Positions 24,044 through 32,829 of a stretch of 35,113 nt of DNA are shown in pieces. The position numbers and the translations under genes are program-made. Each line of letters starts with the position of its first letter. Position 1 is the first letter of the stretch. The DNA comes from Syntrophaceae bacterium (lineage in GTDB: Bacteria > Desulfobacterota > Syntrophia > Syntrophales > Smithellaceae): positions 1-35,113 of the forward strand of contig JAHDKI010000034.1 in the NCBI GenBank assembly GCA_018436925.1. The letters are read 5' to 3'. A model generated the notes under the pieces. The model saw nothing but the letters and a program-made list of their open reading frames with translations, was not told where the DNA came from and searched no databases.

Positions 24044-26338
24044 TTACAGGGTTTTTCCGGGCGCCGATCTAGAGTGAGCGGGATCTCTCTCCCGCCCCAG
24101 CAGCGTCTCGGCAATCTCTGCGAGATCGCCTGTTTCCATAAGACGCGCAACCAATGCTTCCGCTTCAGCCGTGTCGATGGCACCGAGAATGTTTTGCACC
24201 GGCGCCAGATAGGCGGGGTTCACGCTGAGAGTCCGGATGCCGCAACCGATCAGATATTTCAGGTAGCCTGGGTGATTGGCCATGTCTCCGCAGACCGAAA
24301 CGTCCTTTTCGGCCGCGCGGCCCGCGTCGGCCACCCGCTTGATCGCCCTTAAAACCGCCGGATGGTGAGGGATATAGTAATCCGCCACTTCCTCGTTGGT
24401 GCGATCGACCGCAAGCATATACTGGGTGAGATCGTTGGTCCCGATGGAGAAAAAATCCGCCACTTTGACGAACTCGCCGATGATTTCCACCGCAGCCGGT
24501 ATTTCCACCATCATGCCGATTTGCGGACGCTCATGATGCGGCATTCCTTCCGCCTTCAGCGCGGCTTGGCATTCCAATACCATACTTCTGGCCTGGGAAA
24601 ACTCTTCGAGCGAAAAGATCATGGGAAACATAATCTTGAGACGGCTATCGACTCCCGCCCTTAAAATGGCCCGGATCTGCTGGACGAAGATATCCGGATG
24701 CCGCAACGAAAACCGGATGGACCGCAGACCCAAAAACGGATTTTCTTTGCTGGCCGATTCCCAGTAGGCGGGCATCTTGTCGCCGCCGATATCCAGCGTG
24801 CGAAACGTGATATCCTTGCCCGGCGCGCCCTCCACGAGTTTTCGGTAAACAAAATACTGTTCCTCTTCGGTGGGAAAGCTTTTGCGGATGATAAACGGAA
24901 ACTCGGAACGGTACAGGCCAATGCCGTCGCAAGTCAGCGCGCGGATCTGGTCAAGGTCTTTTAGCAGGTTGACGTTGGCCATCAACAACACACGCGCACC
25001 GTCGCGGGTCTTTGTAACGGATACCATGGCCGGAGGCGCCTTGGAACCGGCTTCGCCCTCAATGCGATCCTGGAACTGAGCAACGATGTCCTTGCCGGGA
25101 TTGATATAGAGGTTCCCAAGCTCCCCGTCGATGAGCAATTGATCTCCGTCACTAATGCGGCTTGCCACCGGGTCGCTGACAATGACCATTGGAATCTCCA
25201 GCGATCGGGCCAGAATCGACACATGAGATGTGACGCCGCCGCTCAGCAGCACGATTCCCCGAACCCCTTCCGAGGAAAGCTTCAAAAGCTCCGACGGGTA
25301 GAGCGTCCCCGCCACGGCAATCCGGTCGCGAACCGGCGGCAGCCCGGCCTCGACGCCCGCAAGGTTCCGGATGATGCGGGTCACCAGATCCTCGATGTCG
25401 TGAGCCTTCTCCCGCATGTAGGGGTCGGTGCTGGCGGAAAACAGGGTGATGTATTTGCGCCCCGCGGCAATCACAGCCTCCGGTGCGTTTTTCCCCTTTT
25501 CCACCGCCTGGGTCATGGTTCCGACAAAGCTTCGGTCTTTAAGGATGAGCAGATGGGCGGTGAAGATCATGGCGGCCGCGTCGCTGAGCTTGGTTTCCAC
25601 AACTTTCTGGAGACTTTCGAGCTCGTTTTCAGTTTTTTCAAGCGCGGAGGCCAGCTCAGCCAACCCGTACTTCCCCCCAAAGGATCGGGCGGCGATCTCA
25701 TTGAATCGCTCTGCCCCCAAGGCCAGCGTAGCTTTGGCAAAGGCATACCCGCCGGCAGACGGTTTTCCTTTTAAAAAGACACTGGCCAGACGCTCTTTCG
25801 GGGCTTTTGGCATCTCTCCTCGTGTCGCGTGTTGCAGCGACATGATGATCTTGACGTTTTCAAGCACCGAGGCGAGCTGAGAGGCGACAATTCGAAGCGT
25901 CTGGATATCCTGCGCCTCGAATGGATTGTTCTCCTTGCGCTGGAGCATGATCACGCCGACCGGTTCGGCCACGCCGACAATTGGCGCGGCGAGAAACGCC
26001 CGGAACTGGCCCTCACCGCTACCTTTGAAATAACGGAAGTCCGGATGCGCGAAACCGTCGGCGGCCAGCACCGGTTCATTATTTTTGAAAACCCGTCCGG
26101 CAATGCCCTCCCCGGGTTTGAGCCGAATCTTGCCCACAGCCGGAGGCCTCAGCCCGGTGTTCGCCCGCAAAACCAGTTCGCCTTTCGCCTCATCATAAAT
26201 ATAGATCGAGCAGACATCGGAACGCATGTATTCGGCAACCATGTCCACAATCTTGGACAACAGATTTTCAATTGTGGAGCTGCCCTTGAAAACCCAGTCG
26301 AGCTGACCGATGTCGAATAAAAATTTCAGGTGATCCAT
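24044..26338 (-). CDS. ptsP: GAF-containing PEP-protein phosphotransferase (EI-Ntr)
   Basis: This 764-aa protein has an N-terminal GAF domain (about 15-165; DVCSIYIYDEAKGELVLRAN) and an enzyme I-like part. The swivelling His domain carries GGVTSHVSILAR with His372, and the barrel has TNDLTQYMLAVDRTN and VCGDMANHPGY with Cys683. It takes phosphate from PEP and starts the nitrogen phosphotransfer relay (Npr, EIIA-Ntr), which regulates rather than transports. No Npr or EIIA gene is in the window. The start at 26338 (MDHLKFLFDIGQLDW) is preferred because GGGGGAGGAGG lies right upstream; an earlier ATG at 26413 exists. Confidence 0.93.
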   Translation of the reverse strand: MDHLKFLFDIGQLDWVFKGSSTIENLLSKIVDMVAEYMRSDVCSIYIYDEAKGELVLRANTGLRPPAVGKIRLKPGEGIAGRVFKNNEPVLAADGFAHPDFRYFKGSGEGQFRAFLAAPIVGVAEPVGVIMLQRKENNPFEAQDIQTLRIVASQLASVLENVKIIMSLQHATRGEMPKAPKERLASVFLKGKPSAGGYAFAKATLALGAERFNEIAARSFGGKYGLAELASALEKTENELESLQKVVETKLSDAAAMIFTAHLLILKDRSFVGTMTQAVEKGKNAPEAVIAAGRKYITLFSASTDPYMREKAHDIEDLVTRIIRNLAGVEAGLPPVRDRIAVAGTLYPSELLKLSSEGVRGIVLLSGGVTSHVSILARSLEIPMVIVSDPVASRISDGDQLLIDGELGNLYINPGKDIVAQFQDRIEGEAGSKAPPAMVSVTKTRDGARVLLMANVNLLKDLDQIRALTCDGIGLYRSEFPFIIRKSFPTEEEQYFVYRKLVEGAPGKDITFRTLDIGGDKMPAYWESASKENPFLGLRSIRFSLRHPDIFVQQIRAILRAGVDSRLKIMFPMIFSLEEFSQARSMVLECQAALKAEGMPHHERPQIGMMVEIPAAVEIIGEFVKVADFFSIGTNDLTQYMLAVDRTNEEVADYYIPHHPAVLRAIKRVADAGRAAEKDVSVCGDMANHPGYLKYLIGCGIRTLSVNPAYLAPVQNILGAIDTAEAEALVARLMETGDLAEIAETLLGRERDPAHSRSAPGKTL

Positions 26339-26541
26339 GGCCTCCTCCCCCGGCGGAACAACAAGATGACTGTAAATAGCACATTCGCCGCTGTGAGACA
26401 ACGAAGCCGACATTTTTCTTGACAGATTGCGCGTTTTGATCCATTGTGCGCGCCTGACGATTCGCGTAAATTCAGCTAACCACCGAAAGATTAATCGTTA
26501 AGATCACCCATCATGAATAACGTATCAGAGAGGATTCCTTT

Positions 26542-27099
26542 ATGAAAAAAGAAGATTGTGTCTGTTTCAGCGGCGGAGCGCAGGGGGCGGAAGCCCAGTT
26601 CGGCGAGATGGCCGAACGCTTCGGCCTCGAAGAAGTGAACTTCACCTTCGAGGGTCACACCATCGTGCGAACCCGCGGTCTGCGCGTGCTGACCAACGAA
26701 GAGCTCAAAAACGGCGACGTTTCGCTGGAATACATTTCCCGGCTGATGAACCGCCGCTACACCGACAACGCGACGTTTAGAAAAATTCTGCAAACTATCT
26801 GGTACCAGATCAACAACGGCCAGGAAATTTTCGTCATCGGCGAAATCCTTCCGGACAAAACCGTCAAAGGCGGCACCGGCTGGGGCGCGGAGTTCAGCAA
26901 GATCTGCAATAAGCCCCTGCACGTCTTTGACCAAAAGCAAGGCGCCTGGTTCACCTGGAACAAGCTCGAATTTGTCAGACGTGAAAAAGGCGATGAGCCG
27001 GTCATTACCCACCCGCACTTCACGGGCGGCGGCACCCGCTTTCTGGAAGCAAACGGCAAGACGGCGATCAAAAATCTTTTCGAGGCCTCCTTTAAATAA
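26542..27099 (+). CDS. SLOG-like nucleotide-binding protein of unknown function
   Basis: This 185-aa protein has features of the SLOG (Smf/DprA/LOG) Rossmann fold: FSGGAQGAEAQFGEMAERFG near the N-terminus and VKGGTGWGAEFSKICNKPLH in the C-terminal half, followed by VFDQKQGAWFTWN. SLOG proteins bind nucleotides or nucleotide-derived signals and appear in cytokinin-activating (LOG) and defence/stress contexts. No catalytic partner is attached. GAGAGG lies upstream of the ATG. It diverges from ptsP over about 200 bp and ends at a strong terminator. The exact ligand is unknown. Confidence 0.75.
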   Translation: MKKEDCVCFSGGAQGAEAQFGEMAERFGLEEVNFTFEGHTIVRTRGLRVLTNEELKNGDVSLEYISRLMNRRYTDNATFRKILQTIWYQINNGQEIFVIGEILPDKTVKGGTGWGAEFSKICNKPLHVFDQKQGAWFTWNKLEFVRREKGDEPVITHPHFTGGGTRFLEANGKTAIKNLFEASFK

Positions 27100-27116
27100 C
27101 TTCCTCCCCCAAAAAG

Positions 27117-27154
27117 AAAGCGGGGCAATCGATATCGTGTTGCCCCGCTTTTTT
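27117..27154. terminator. Terminator between convergent SLOG-like and acyl-CoA synthetase genes
   Basis: AAAGCGGGGCAA (27117-27128) pairs with TTGCCCCGCTTT (27140-27151), followed by T residues to 27154. An A run on the other side gives some activity on the minus strand as well. Confidence 0.85.
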
Positions 27155-27190
27155 ATCGTTCGCGCCTTGGCGTTTTGGCTCAACGCCAAT

Positions 27191-29350
27191 TTACATGGTG
27201 CGTCGGGATTTTAAAAAGGTTGAATAGCGCTCAAGGCTGGAAAGCGCGCGTACGGCGCGAGCGAGCCCCTCATAAACCGGAACACCCGCCGCAAGCAAAA
27301 TATCCTCCATACGGACTCTCATTTTGCGAAAACCCTCATCATCCTGATACTGGCGCCAGGCCACCACCATCGGCAGGCCGCCCAGGCGCTCGCGCCCCTC
27401 TGAAGCGAGATAGCGGGCAATGATTTCGACAAAATTCCCCTGCGCCTCCTCACGGCACAGCCAGTCCAGCGGCAGTGAAACGACAATATTGTCGACTTCG
27501 CCGCTTTGCTTCAAAATGTCAAAAATCCGCCCCACATAATCCAGGCTCATAAAAGCCAGGTAGGAATCAATCGGATTGCCGATCATGTTGCCGGCCGGCG
27601 GGATAAAGGCGCGGATCCGATCCATCGTGGCGTGCGAAAAGGCAGGCAGGTCCATGCCCGCCTGCGCGCAGGCATCCGCCACAGCCACCGCCTGGCCGCC
27701 GCCGACACTCAGCACGCCGACGCGTTTCCCCTGGGTTTGTTTCAGATAGTGAAAGGCCGCCGCGATATCGGCCATCTCCTCAAGCGAAGACGCGCTAAGC
27801 GCGCCGGTTTGCCTGAAAAACGCTTCCCACAGACGGCGGCTTCCGGCCAGCGCGCCGGTGTGAGACGAGGCCGCTCTGGCACCGGATTCGGTCATGCCGC
27901 CTTTCATCACCACCACGGGTTTTCGACACGTCGCATCCAGCATCACCTGGGTCAGCCGACTTCCGTCTTTGACGCCTTCGAGGTACATGGCAATCACCGA
28001 TGTCGAGTCGTCGCGGGCCAGATAATCTAGAAAGTCGGGGCTGTCGAGCGTTAGCGCGTTTCCGTAGCTGATCACTTTATTGAAATACAGACGATGGACC
28101 TTGGCGGCGTGATGCGTGAATTCCTGGGCGTTGCCGCCGCTTTGGCTGATCATGGACACCGGTCCGGCGGGTGCGGGCGCCGCGTTCCAGGTCAGCATTT
28201 TTTGCGCCGGCACATACCAGCCCATGCAGTTGGGTCCCACTACATGGAGCTCCCCGTCGCGGGCGACGGCTTCGATTTGCGCCTGGAGAGTCCGGCCCTC
28301 CTCTTCTTCCGTTTCTTTAAAGCCCGCCGTAAAGATATGGACATTGCGGTGTCCGGAAGCGACACAGTCGGAAAGCGCCGCGGGAACCGCCTTTGCCGGG
28401 ACAGCCAGGATCACCAGATCGGCTTTTTCGGGAAGCGACGCCAAATCGGGATACGCCTTGATGCCGTCGATTTCAGAGGCTTTGGGGTTCACCGGATACA
28501 GACGGCCTGCATAGCCGAAAGCCCGCATACTGCCGAAGATGCCCAGGTATCCCCCGCGAATGGACGACGTTGCGCCCACTACCGCAACCGACTGCGCATG
28601 GGCCATTTGATCGAGCGCCTGCCGGATTGCCGCGACATCGACGAGCGGAGAATCGCAAAAGTCCGGGGGATCCGCTGTCACCACCAGCGCATCCACCGCC
28701 GTCATCCGGCCGTCTGGAGACACGATGAGAGGATTGATGTCGACTTCGGCAACGTCAGGCCGCTCCGCCCCAAGACGGGACAAGCCGACCAGCACATCCG
28801 CGAGTTGGTTTAAGTCAACCGCCCCTTCACCGCGAAACGCACCCAGAATCTTCTTGGCGCGAATCTCATTGATCATGACCAGCGCCTGCATCTTGTCGAG
28901 CGGCGCGATCCGGAAAATGACGTCATCGAGCGCTTCAGCCAGCACCCCGCCCACGCCGAACATGACGCAAGGCCCGAACTGCGGATCGCGAAACAATCCC
29001 GCCGTCAACTCCCGAAGGCCACGCACCTGCGGCTGAATGAGGAAATCCTCGGCATCCGCGCCCGCTGCTTGACGCAGATCGGCAAACGCCCGACGGACCT
29101 CTTCTTCGGAATCCAGATGGGTTTTGACAAGCCCGCGTTCGGTTTTATGCGCGAGCTTGCCTCCCACTGCTTTGACAACGACCGGAAAACCAAGTTTCGC
29201 GGCTGCCAAGACGCATTCCTCTTGAGTGTGGACAACCGTCTCGTCCACAACGGGAATGCCATAGGTTTTCAATATCGTTTTAGATTCAACTTCCGACAGG
29301 GTCTTTCGTCCGGATTGGCGCGTCCGGTCGCTTTCATTTTGAAGGATCAT
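27191..29350 (-). CDS. ADP-forming acyl-CoA synthetase, fused, ATP-grasp first
   Basis: This 719-aa NDP-forming acyl/acetyl-CoA synthetase conserves energy as ATP from an acyl-CoA or, in reverse, activates an acid. The ATP-grasp part (about 15-230; GFPVVVKAVGGKLAHKTERG, VAEVDINPLIV) comes first, followed by the CoA-binding domain (SVAVVGATSSIRGGYLG), the GPNCMGWYVP segment and the ligase domain with the phospho-His497 in AASSHTGALAG. Many bacterial fusions have the alpha part first, so this is the reversed order. AAAGGAAG lies 12 nt upstream of the ATG. It follows the acyl-CoA ligase gene by 151 bp with a palindrome between, so it may have its own promoter. Confidence 0.9.
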   Translation of the reverse strand: MILQNESDRTRQSGRKTLSEVESKTILKTYGIPVVDETVVHTQEECVLAAAKLGFPVVVKAVGGKLAHKTERGLVKTHLDSEEEVRRAFADLRQAAGADAEDFLIQPQVRGLRELTAGLFRDPQFGPCVMFGVGGVLAEALDDVIFRIAPLDKMQALVMINEIRAKKILGAFRGEGAVDLNQLADVLVGLSRLGAERPDVAEVDINPLIVSPDGRMTAVDALVVTADPPDFCDSPLVDVAAIRQALDQMAHAQSVAVVGATSSIRGGYLGIFGSMRAFGYAGRLYPVNPKASEIDGIKAYPDLASLPEKADLVILAVPAKAVPAALSDCVASGHRNVHIFTAGFKETEEEEGRTLQAQIEAVARDGELHVVGPNCMGWYVPAQKMLTWNAAPAPAGPVSMISQSGGNAQEFTHHAAKVHRLYFNKVISYGNALTLDSPDFLDYLARDDSTSVIAMYLEGVKDGSRLTQVMLDATCRKPVVVMKGGMTESGARAASSHTGALAGSRRLWEAFFRQTGALSASSLEEMADIAAAFHYLKQTQGKRVGVLSVGGGQAVAVADACAQAGMDLPAFSHATMDRIRAFIPPAGNMIGNPIDSYLAFMSLDYVGRIFDILKQSGEVDNIVVSLPLDWLCREEAQGNFVEIIARYLASEGRERLGGLPMVVAWRQYQDDEGFRKMRVRMEDILLAAGVPVYEGLARAVRALSSLERYSTFLKSRRTM

Positions 29351-29462
29351 AGACAGACAGACTTCCTTTAATGGAAATCTGCGAGGGAAGCCGACTCGCC
29401 GCCCCCGCAGGAATGCTTCTTCGGGAAGTTGTCCTATCAGATTTTAGGCCCAAAGCGCAAGA

Positions 29463-29480
29463 ACAACCAACGTTCGTTGT
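29463..29480. promoter_or_regulatory. Candidate operator before the ADP-forming synthetase gene
   Basis: ACAACCAACGTTCGTTGT is an 18-bp palindrome with one mismatched pair (8 of 9 pairs match). It is located 113 bp upstream of the synthetase start and just past the stop of the ligase gene. TetR-type regulators of acyl-CoA genes use sites of this form; no cognate regulator is seen nearby. Confidence 0.45.
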
Positions 29481-29501
29481 ATCCTTTCTCAGACCGGCAT
29501 C

Positions 29502-31010
29502 CTAAAGTTTACGCAATTCCTTTTTCAGGATTTTGCCGACCAGGTTTTTGGGCAAAGCCTCCAGAAAGACGATTTCCTTGGGCATAAAGAAACTTGACAG
29601 CTTCGTTTTGCAATGCGCGAGGATTTCTTCGACCGTCGCGGTTTGGCCGGGTTTGAGCGAAACAAATGCCTTGATGTTTTCGCCGTATACCTCGTCTTTC
29701 ACGGCGATCACGGAGGCTTCGGCCACTTTCGGATGGGCGTAGAGCGCCTCTTCGATCGTACGTGGAGAAATATTTTCTCCGCCTTTGATGATCAGATCCT
29801 TCTTGCGGTCGGTAATCCAGTAGTAGCCGTCCTCATCGCGATAGCCCACATCGCCCGTATGCAGCCATCCGTCGATGAGCACTTTGGCCGTTTCTTCGGG
29901 CTTGTTCCAATACCCTTTCATTATCGACGGGCCTTGCAGGACGATTTCACCGGATTGATTGTCGCCCATGAGTTTCCCGTCATCATCCATGATCCCCATG
30001 GTCATCCCCACGAAAGGAATGCCGATGGAGCCCACCTTGATCGGCCGGCCGTCGCAGGGGTTGGCGCTGCCGGAGGCGCCGCTTTCGGACAGCCCCCAGC
30101 CTTCGATAATCTTTCCGCCGAAACGCTTATAAAACTGATCCCAGGTTGCGCGAGACAAAGGCGCGGAGCCGCACATCCAGTACTTCACCCGGCTTAAGTC
30201 ATGGTTGTTGGGATTGGGATACATGAGCATAAAGACATACATCGTCGGCACCAGCGCGACCAGTTTAGCGTCGTACTTGTCAATCGAGGCGAACAAGGTT
30301 TCCAGATCGAAAGTGTTGAGAATGACGCTTTTGGTTCGTTCATAAAACAGGCCGCTGTTGGCGACCGCGATGCCGTAAGCATGGCAAAGCGGCAACACCG
30401 TGATGTTCGTCATCCCGTGCGGCATCTTGGTTGATTCGTAAGACATTTTGGAGTTGGCGTAAAGCGAGCCGTGCGTCAGCATCACGCCTTTGGAGGCGCC
30501 CGTGGTGCCGGCCGTGTAAATCAGCGCCGCCAGATCGTCATCGGCCACATCTTCGATGTCGGGAGTTTCTGGCGCCTTGTCCACCAGGGCATGAAATGAA
30601 TACATTCCGTCCGGAACGTCGTCGTTGACCAATAACACGGTTTTCGTCTGCGGCGCTTTCGCCTGCCCGGCTTGAATCTTCGGGAGGAAATCCTTCACGC
30701 TGATGACGACTTTCGCGCCGGAATCGGCATAGATTGAAGCGATTTCGTCGTCTTTCAACATATAGTTGACCGGCACGGCGACGGCGCCCAACCGCCAGAT
30801 CGCACCGAACGACTGGAGCACCTCCACGCAGTTGGGCATCTGCACCATCACGCGATCGCCTCGTTTCACTCCCAGATTTTTCAGCACGGTGACCAGCCTG
30901 CGGGCCTGGCTTAAAAATTCATAGTTGGTCATTTCCCGGCCGCCGGAGACAAAGCTCACCTGCTCGGGTTCCTGCAGCACTTTCAATTCGCGTAATTTTG
31001 CAATATTCAT
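29502..31010 (-). CDS. AMP-forming acyl-CoA ligase (second)
   Basis: This 502-aa adenylate-forming enzyme has the P-loop IYTAGTTGASKGVMLTH, a substrate-pocket helix around PLCHAYGIAVANSG, A5 GWGLSESG, A7 DGWLHTGDVGYRDEDGYYW, the hinge DRKKDLIIKGGENISPRTIE and the catalytic Lys in LVGKILKKELRKL. It is shorter and distinct from the ligase at 20679. GGAGGG precedes the ATG. It sits in the same direction as the alcohol dehydrogenase cluster, so it likely activates the acid made from that cluster's alcohol. The substrate is not evident. Confidence 0.92.
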   Translation of the reverse strand: MNIAKLRELKVLQEPEQVSFVSGGREMTNYEFLSQARRLVTVLKNLGVKRGDRVMVQMPNCVEVLQSFGAIWRLGAVAVPVNYMLKDDEIASIYADSGAKVVISVKDFLPKIQAGQAKAPQTKTVLLVNDDVPDGMYSFHALVDKAPETPDIEDVADDDLAALIYTAGTTGASKGVMLTHGSLYANSKMSYESTKMPHGMTNITVLPLCHAYGIAVANSGLFYERTKSVILNTFDLETLFASIDKYDAKLVALVPTMYVFMLMYPNPNNHDLSRVKYWMCGSAPLSRATWDQFYKRFGGKIIEGWGLSESGASGSANPCDGRPIKVGSIGIPFVGMTMGIMDDDGKLMGDNQSGEIVLQGPSIMKGYWNKPEETAKVLIDGWLHTGDVGYRDEDGYYWITDRKKDLIIKGGENISPRTIEEALYAHPKVAEASVIAVKDEVYGENIKAFVSLKPGQTATVEEILAHCKTKLSSFFMPKEIVFLEALPKNLVGKILKKELRKL

Positions 31011-31037
31011 TGTGCCCTCCTGGTTCTTCTTTCTTTT

Positions 31038-31070
31038 GCAGGCGGCCGGCTTTTGGAGCCGGCCGCCTGC
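31038..31070. other. Very stable intra-operon hairpin
   Basis: A perfect 14-bp GC-rich stem (31038-31051 with 31057-31070) with a 5-nt loop lies between the GXWXG gene and the acyl-CoA ligase gene. In the direction of transcription it is followed by AAAAGAAAG, not by T residues, so it is unlikely to terminate. It may act as an RNA stabiliser or processing site that sets different levels of the upstream and downstream messages. Confidence 0.65.
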
Positions 31071-31087
31071 CGGTGTTTCTCGGCCTT

Positions 31088-31522
31088 CTACTTCTGCCGT
31101 TCAAGCCAGAAATAGAAGTTCGTCGGCATGCCCTTGATATCACCCAGGCCGATTACGACATCTTCCGTTACTTTACGGAAGTAATCCATCATCGGGTGCT
31201 TGTCGTAGATCAGCGTCGCCTGCACCTTACCGCCATAGGCCACCTCGCGAAGCTGGGCCGTCCCCCAATTGTCCCAGGCGTAAACGGTTCCGTCTTCTTT
31301 GCGGCACAGCATCGGTTCGACGTAAGAAGCGTCTACAAAACGCTTTCCGCACCAGTTGATCGGATTCGGTTCCAGACCTCCGTCAAACTTCCCGCCGTAC
31401 CAGGTGCCAATCATGAAATCAGCCGACGCCGGCTCCAGTTTATCATATAACGCCGCAATCTCCTCCGGCTTGTAAGCTTTCCTACTTTGGATCATATTCA
31501 GTAATTCCTTTTGTGCGCTCAT
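31088..31522 (-). CDS. GXWXG / DUF4334 domain protein
   Basis: This 144-aa protein carries the GXWXG motif in FMIGTWYGGKFDGG (about residues 36-49) and a DUF4334-like C-terminal half (KVQATLIYDKHPMMDYFRKV, ending in FYFWLERQK). The family is uncharacterised; the fold is thought to be lipocalin-like and may bind a small ligand. It has no signal peptide. It lies between the binding protein and the acyl-CoA ligase, which suggests a role in the same pathway. Confidence 0.8.
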   Translation of the reverse strand: MSAQKELLNMIQSRKAYKPEEIAALYDKLEPASADFMIGTWYGGKFDGGLEPNPINWCGKRFVDASYVEPMLCRKEDGTVYAWDNWGTAQLREVAYGGKVQATLIYDKHPMMDYFRKVTEDVVIGLGDIKGMPTNFYFWLERQK

Positions 31523-31554
31523 ATCGATTCTCCCTTTGCGTTCGTTGTTGTTTT

Positions 31555-32817
31555 TTATTCAGATACCGCATGCCATTTCTGGACGATGCCCGGCACATTC
31601 ATCTGAGACCGTTTGGACCATTCCTTGAACTCTTTCTCCGACTTCACCCACCAAGCGTACTGTGAAATCTCCTCCAATTTGCCGTTAGTGATCGGCTGAA
31701 TGGAGGTAAACATCAGCCAGCGCCCATTGTCGCTGATTCCCAAAAGCTCCATCGGATAGCCTTTGGGGTAGTCCCCCAGCGTCATGGGAAGAGCCTTCGG
31801 ATAGGCCGCCCGGATTTTATAAACATCGTCGACGGACTGCGCCGCTTCAATGGCGCGCGCCAGGGAGTGCAGCATCAGATAGTGGACGGATCCCTCCCAG
31901 GTCGCTACTTTTTTATAAATGCCCTGATACTTTATTGCCCAGCGTTTGGCCGCCCCTTCGGGCATGGTTTTCATTCCGGCCACCGCGATGGCATTGCCGA
32001 TTTTTTCCCGGCCGCCAAGCATTTCTGTAATCACATCCATTTTGGCCTGATCGATGAACACAAAGCCTCCTTTGAAACCAAGGCTACGCGCCTGTTCGAC
32101 AACCAGCGCCGTCGCGCCGGACGGCCCGCCGATCAGCATAAAGTCCGGGTTTGTGGCCAGAGCCGCTGTCAGCTGTGCGGAGAAATCCGTGTCCATGTAA
32201 TAATTGGCCGGCTTGTCGATCGTGACGATTCCGCCTTTTTTCTCCCAGGCGGCCCGGAAGGCGCGACGCCACTCATCGCCGTATGCGCCCAGCGTGGTGA
32301 CCATCGCACACTTCTTGTATCCTTTGGCTTTTGCCCAGTCCGTGTAGAGATCTACATTGATGGTGAACGGCACATTCGGACAGAGCACAAGCCTATTGCC
32401 GACTTCCGTCACCGACGGGGTGCTGGTAAAGGCCATAAGCAGAAATTCATTTCCTTTATCCTCGTTAATTCTCATGAGCGGTGCCACAGTGGTGTAAACA
32501 CCGTTAAAGATGGCTATGGCGCCATCCGCCCGGAAGCGCTTGGCGTTGTTGAGCGCCTGTGTGGGATCCGCCTTGTCATCGAGACGCATCAGTTTGATGG
32601 CATGCTTCTTTCCCCCGACGACCACTCCGCCCGCCTCGTTGATTTCCTTGGCGGCCATGTCCAAACCATTAAACATGTCCATGCCGTAGTCGGAGGCGAT
32701 GCCGGAAAGCGGGCCGGAAAAGCCCACAATAATTTCATTTGCGGCAAAGACCATCCGGGTTGAAAGCAACAGCAGCGTCAGGGTTCCCCATACGAAAACA
32801 CTTTTCATTTTCTTCAT
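31555..32817 (-). CDS. Branched-chain-amino-acid-type periplasmic binding protein
   Basis: This 420-aa protein has a Sec signal peptide (MKKMKSVFVWGTLTLLLLS, likely cut after VFA, residue 25) and a Peripla_BP_6 (LivK-like) fold: NEIIVGFSGPLSGIASDYGM, AAKEINEAGGVVV and KLMRLDDKADPTQALNNAKR. Such proteins bind amino acids, amides, aromatic acids or other small ligands in the periplasm. No Liv permease or ATPase genes are in the window, so it is either an orphan or works with a distant transporter or as a sensor. It starts 12 nt after the alcohol dehydrogenase gene. Confidence 0.9.
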   Translation of the reverse strand: MKKMKSVFVWGTLTLLLLSTRMVFAANEIIVGFSGPLSGIASDYGMDMFNGLDMAAKEINEAGGVVVGGKKHAIKLMRLDDKADPTQALNNAKRFRADGAIAIFNGVYTTVAPLMRINEDKGNEFLLMAFTSTPSVTEVGNRLVLCPNVPFTINVDLYTDWAKAKGYKKCAMVTTLGAYGDEWRRAFRAAWEKKGGIVTIDKPANYYMDTDFSAQLTAALATNPDFMLIGGPSGATALVVEQARSLGFKGGFVFIDQAKMDVITEMLGGREKIGNAIAVAGMKTMPEGAAKRWAIKYQGIYKKVATWEGSVHYLMLHSLARAIEAAQSVDDVYKIRAAYPKALPMTLGDYPKGYPMELLGISDNGRWLMFTSIQPITNGKLEEISQYAWWVKSEKEFKEWSKRSQMNVPGIVQKWHAVSE

Positions 32818-32829
32818 GATCCCCTCCTT

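Noticed and set aside
26419..26447. TTGACA with a 17-bp spacer upstream of the SLOG-like gene
   Set aside because: The -10 box CATTGT matches only three of six positions, so it is not reported as a promoter.
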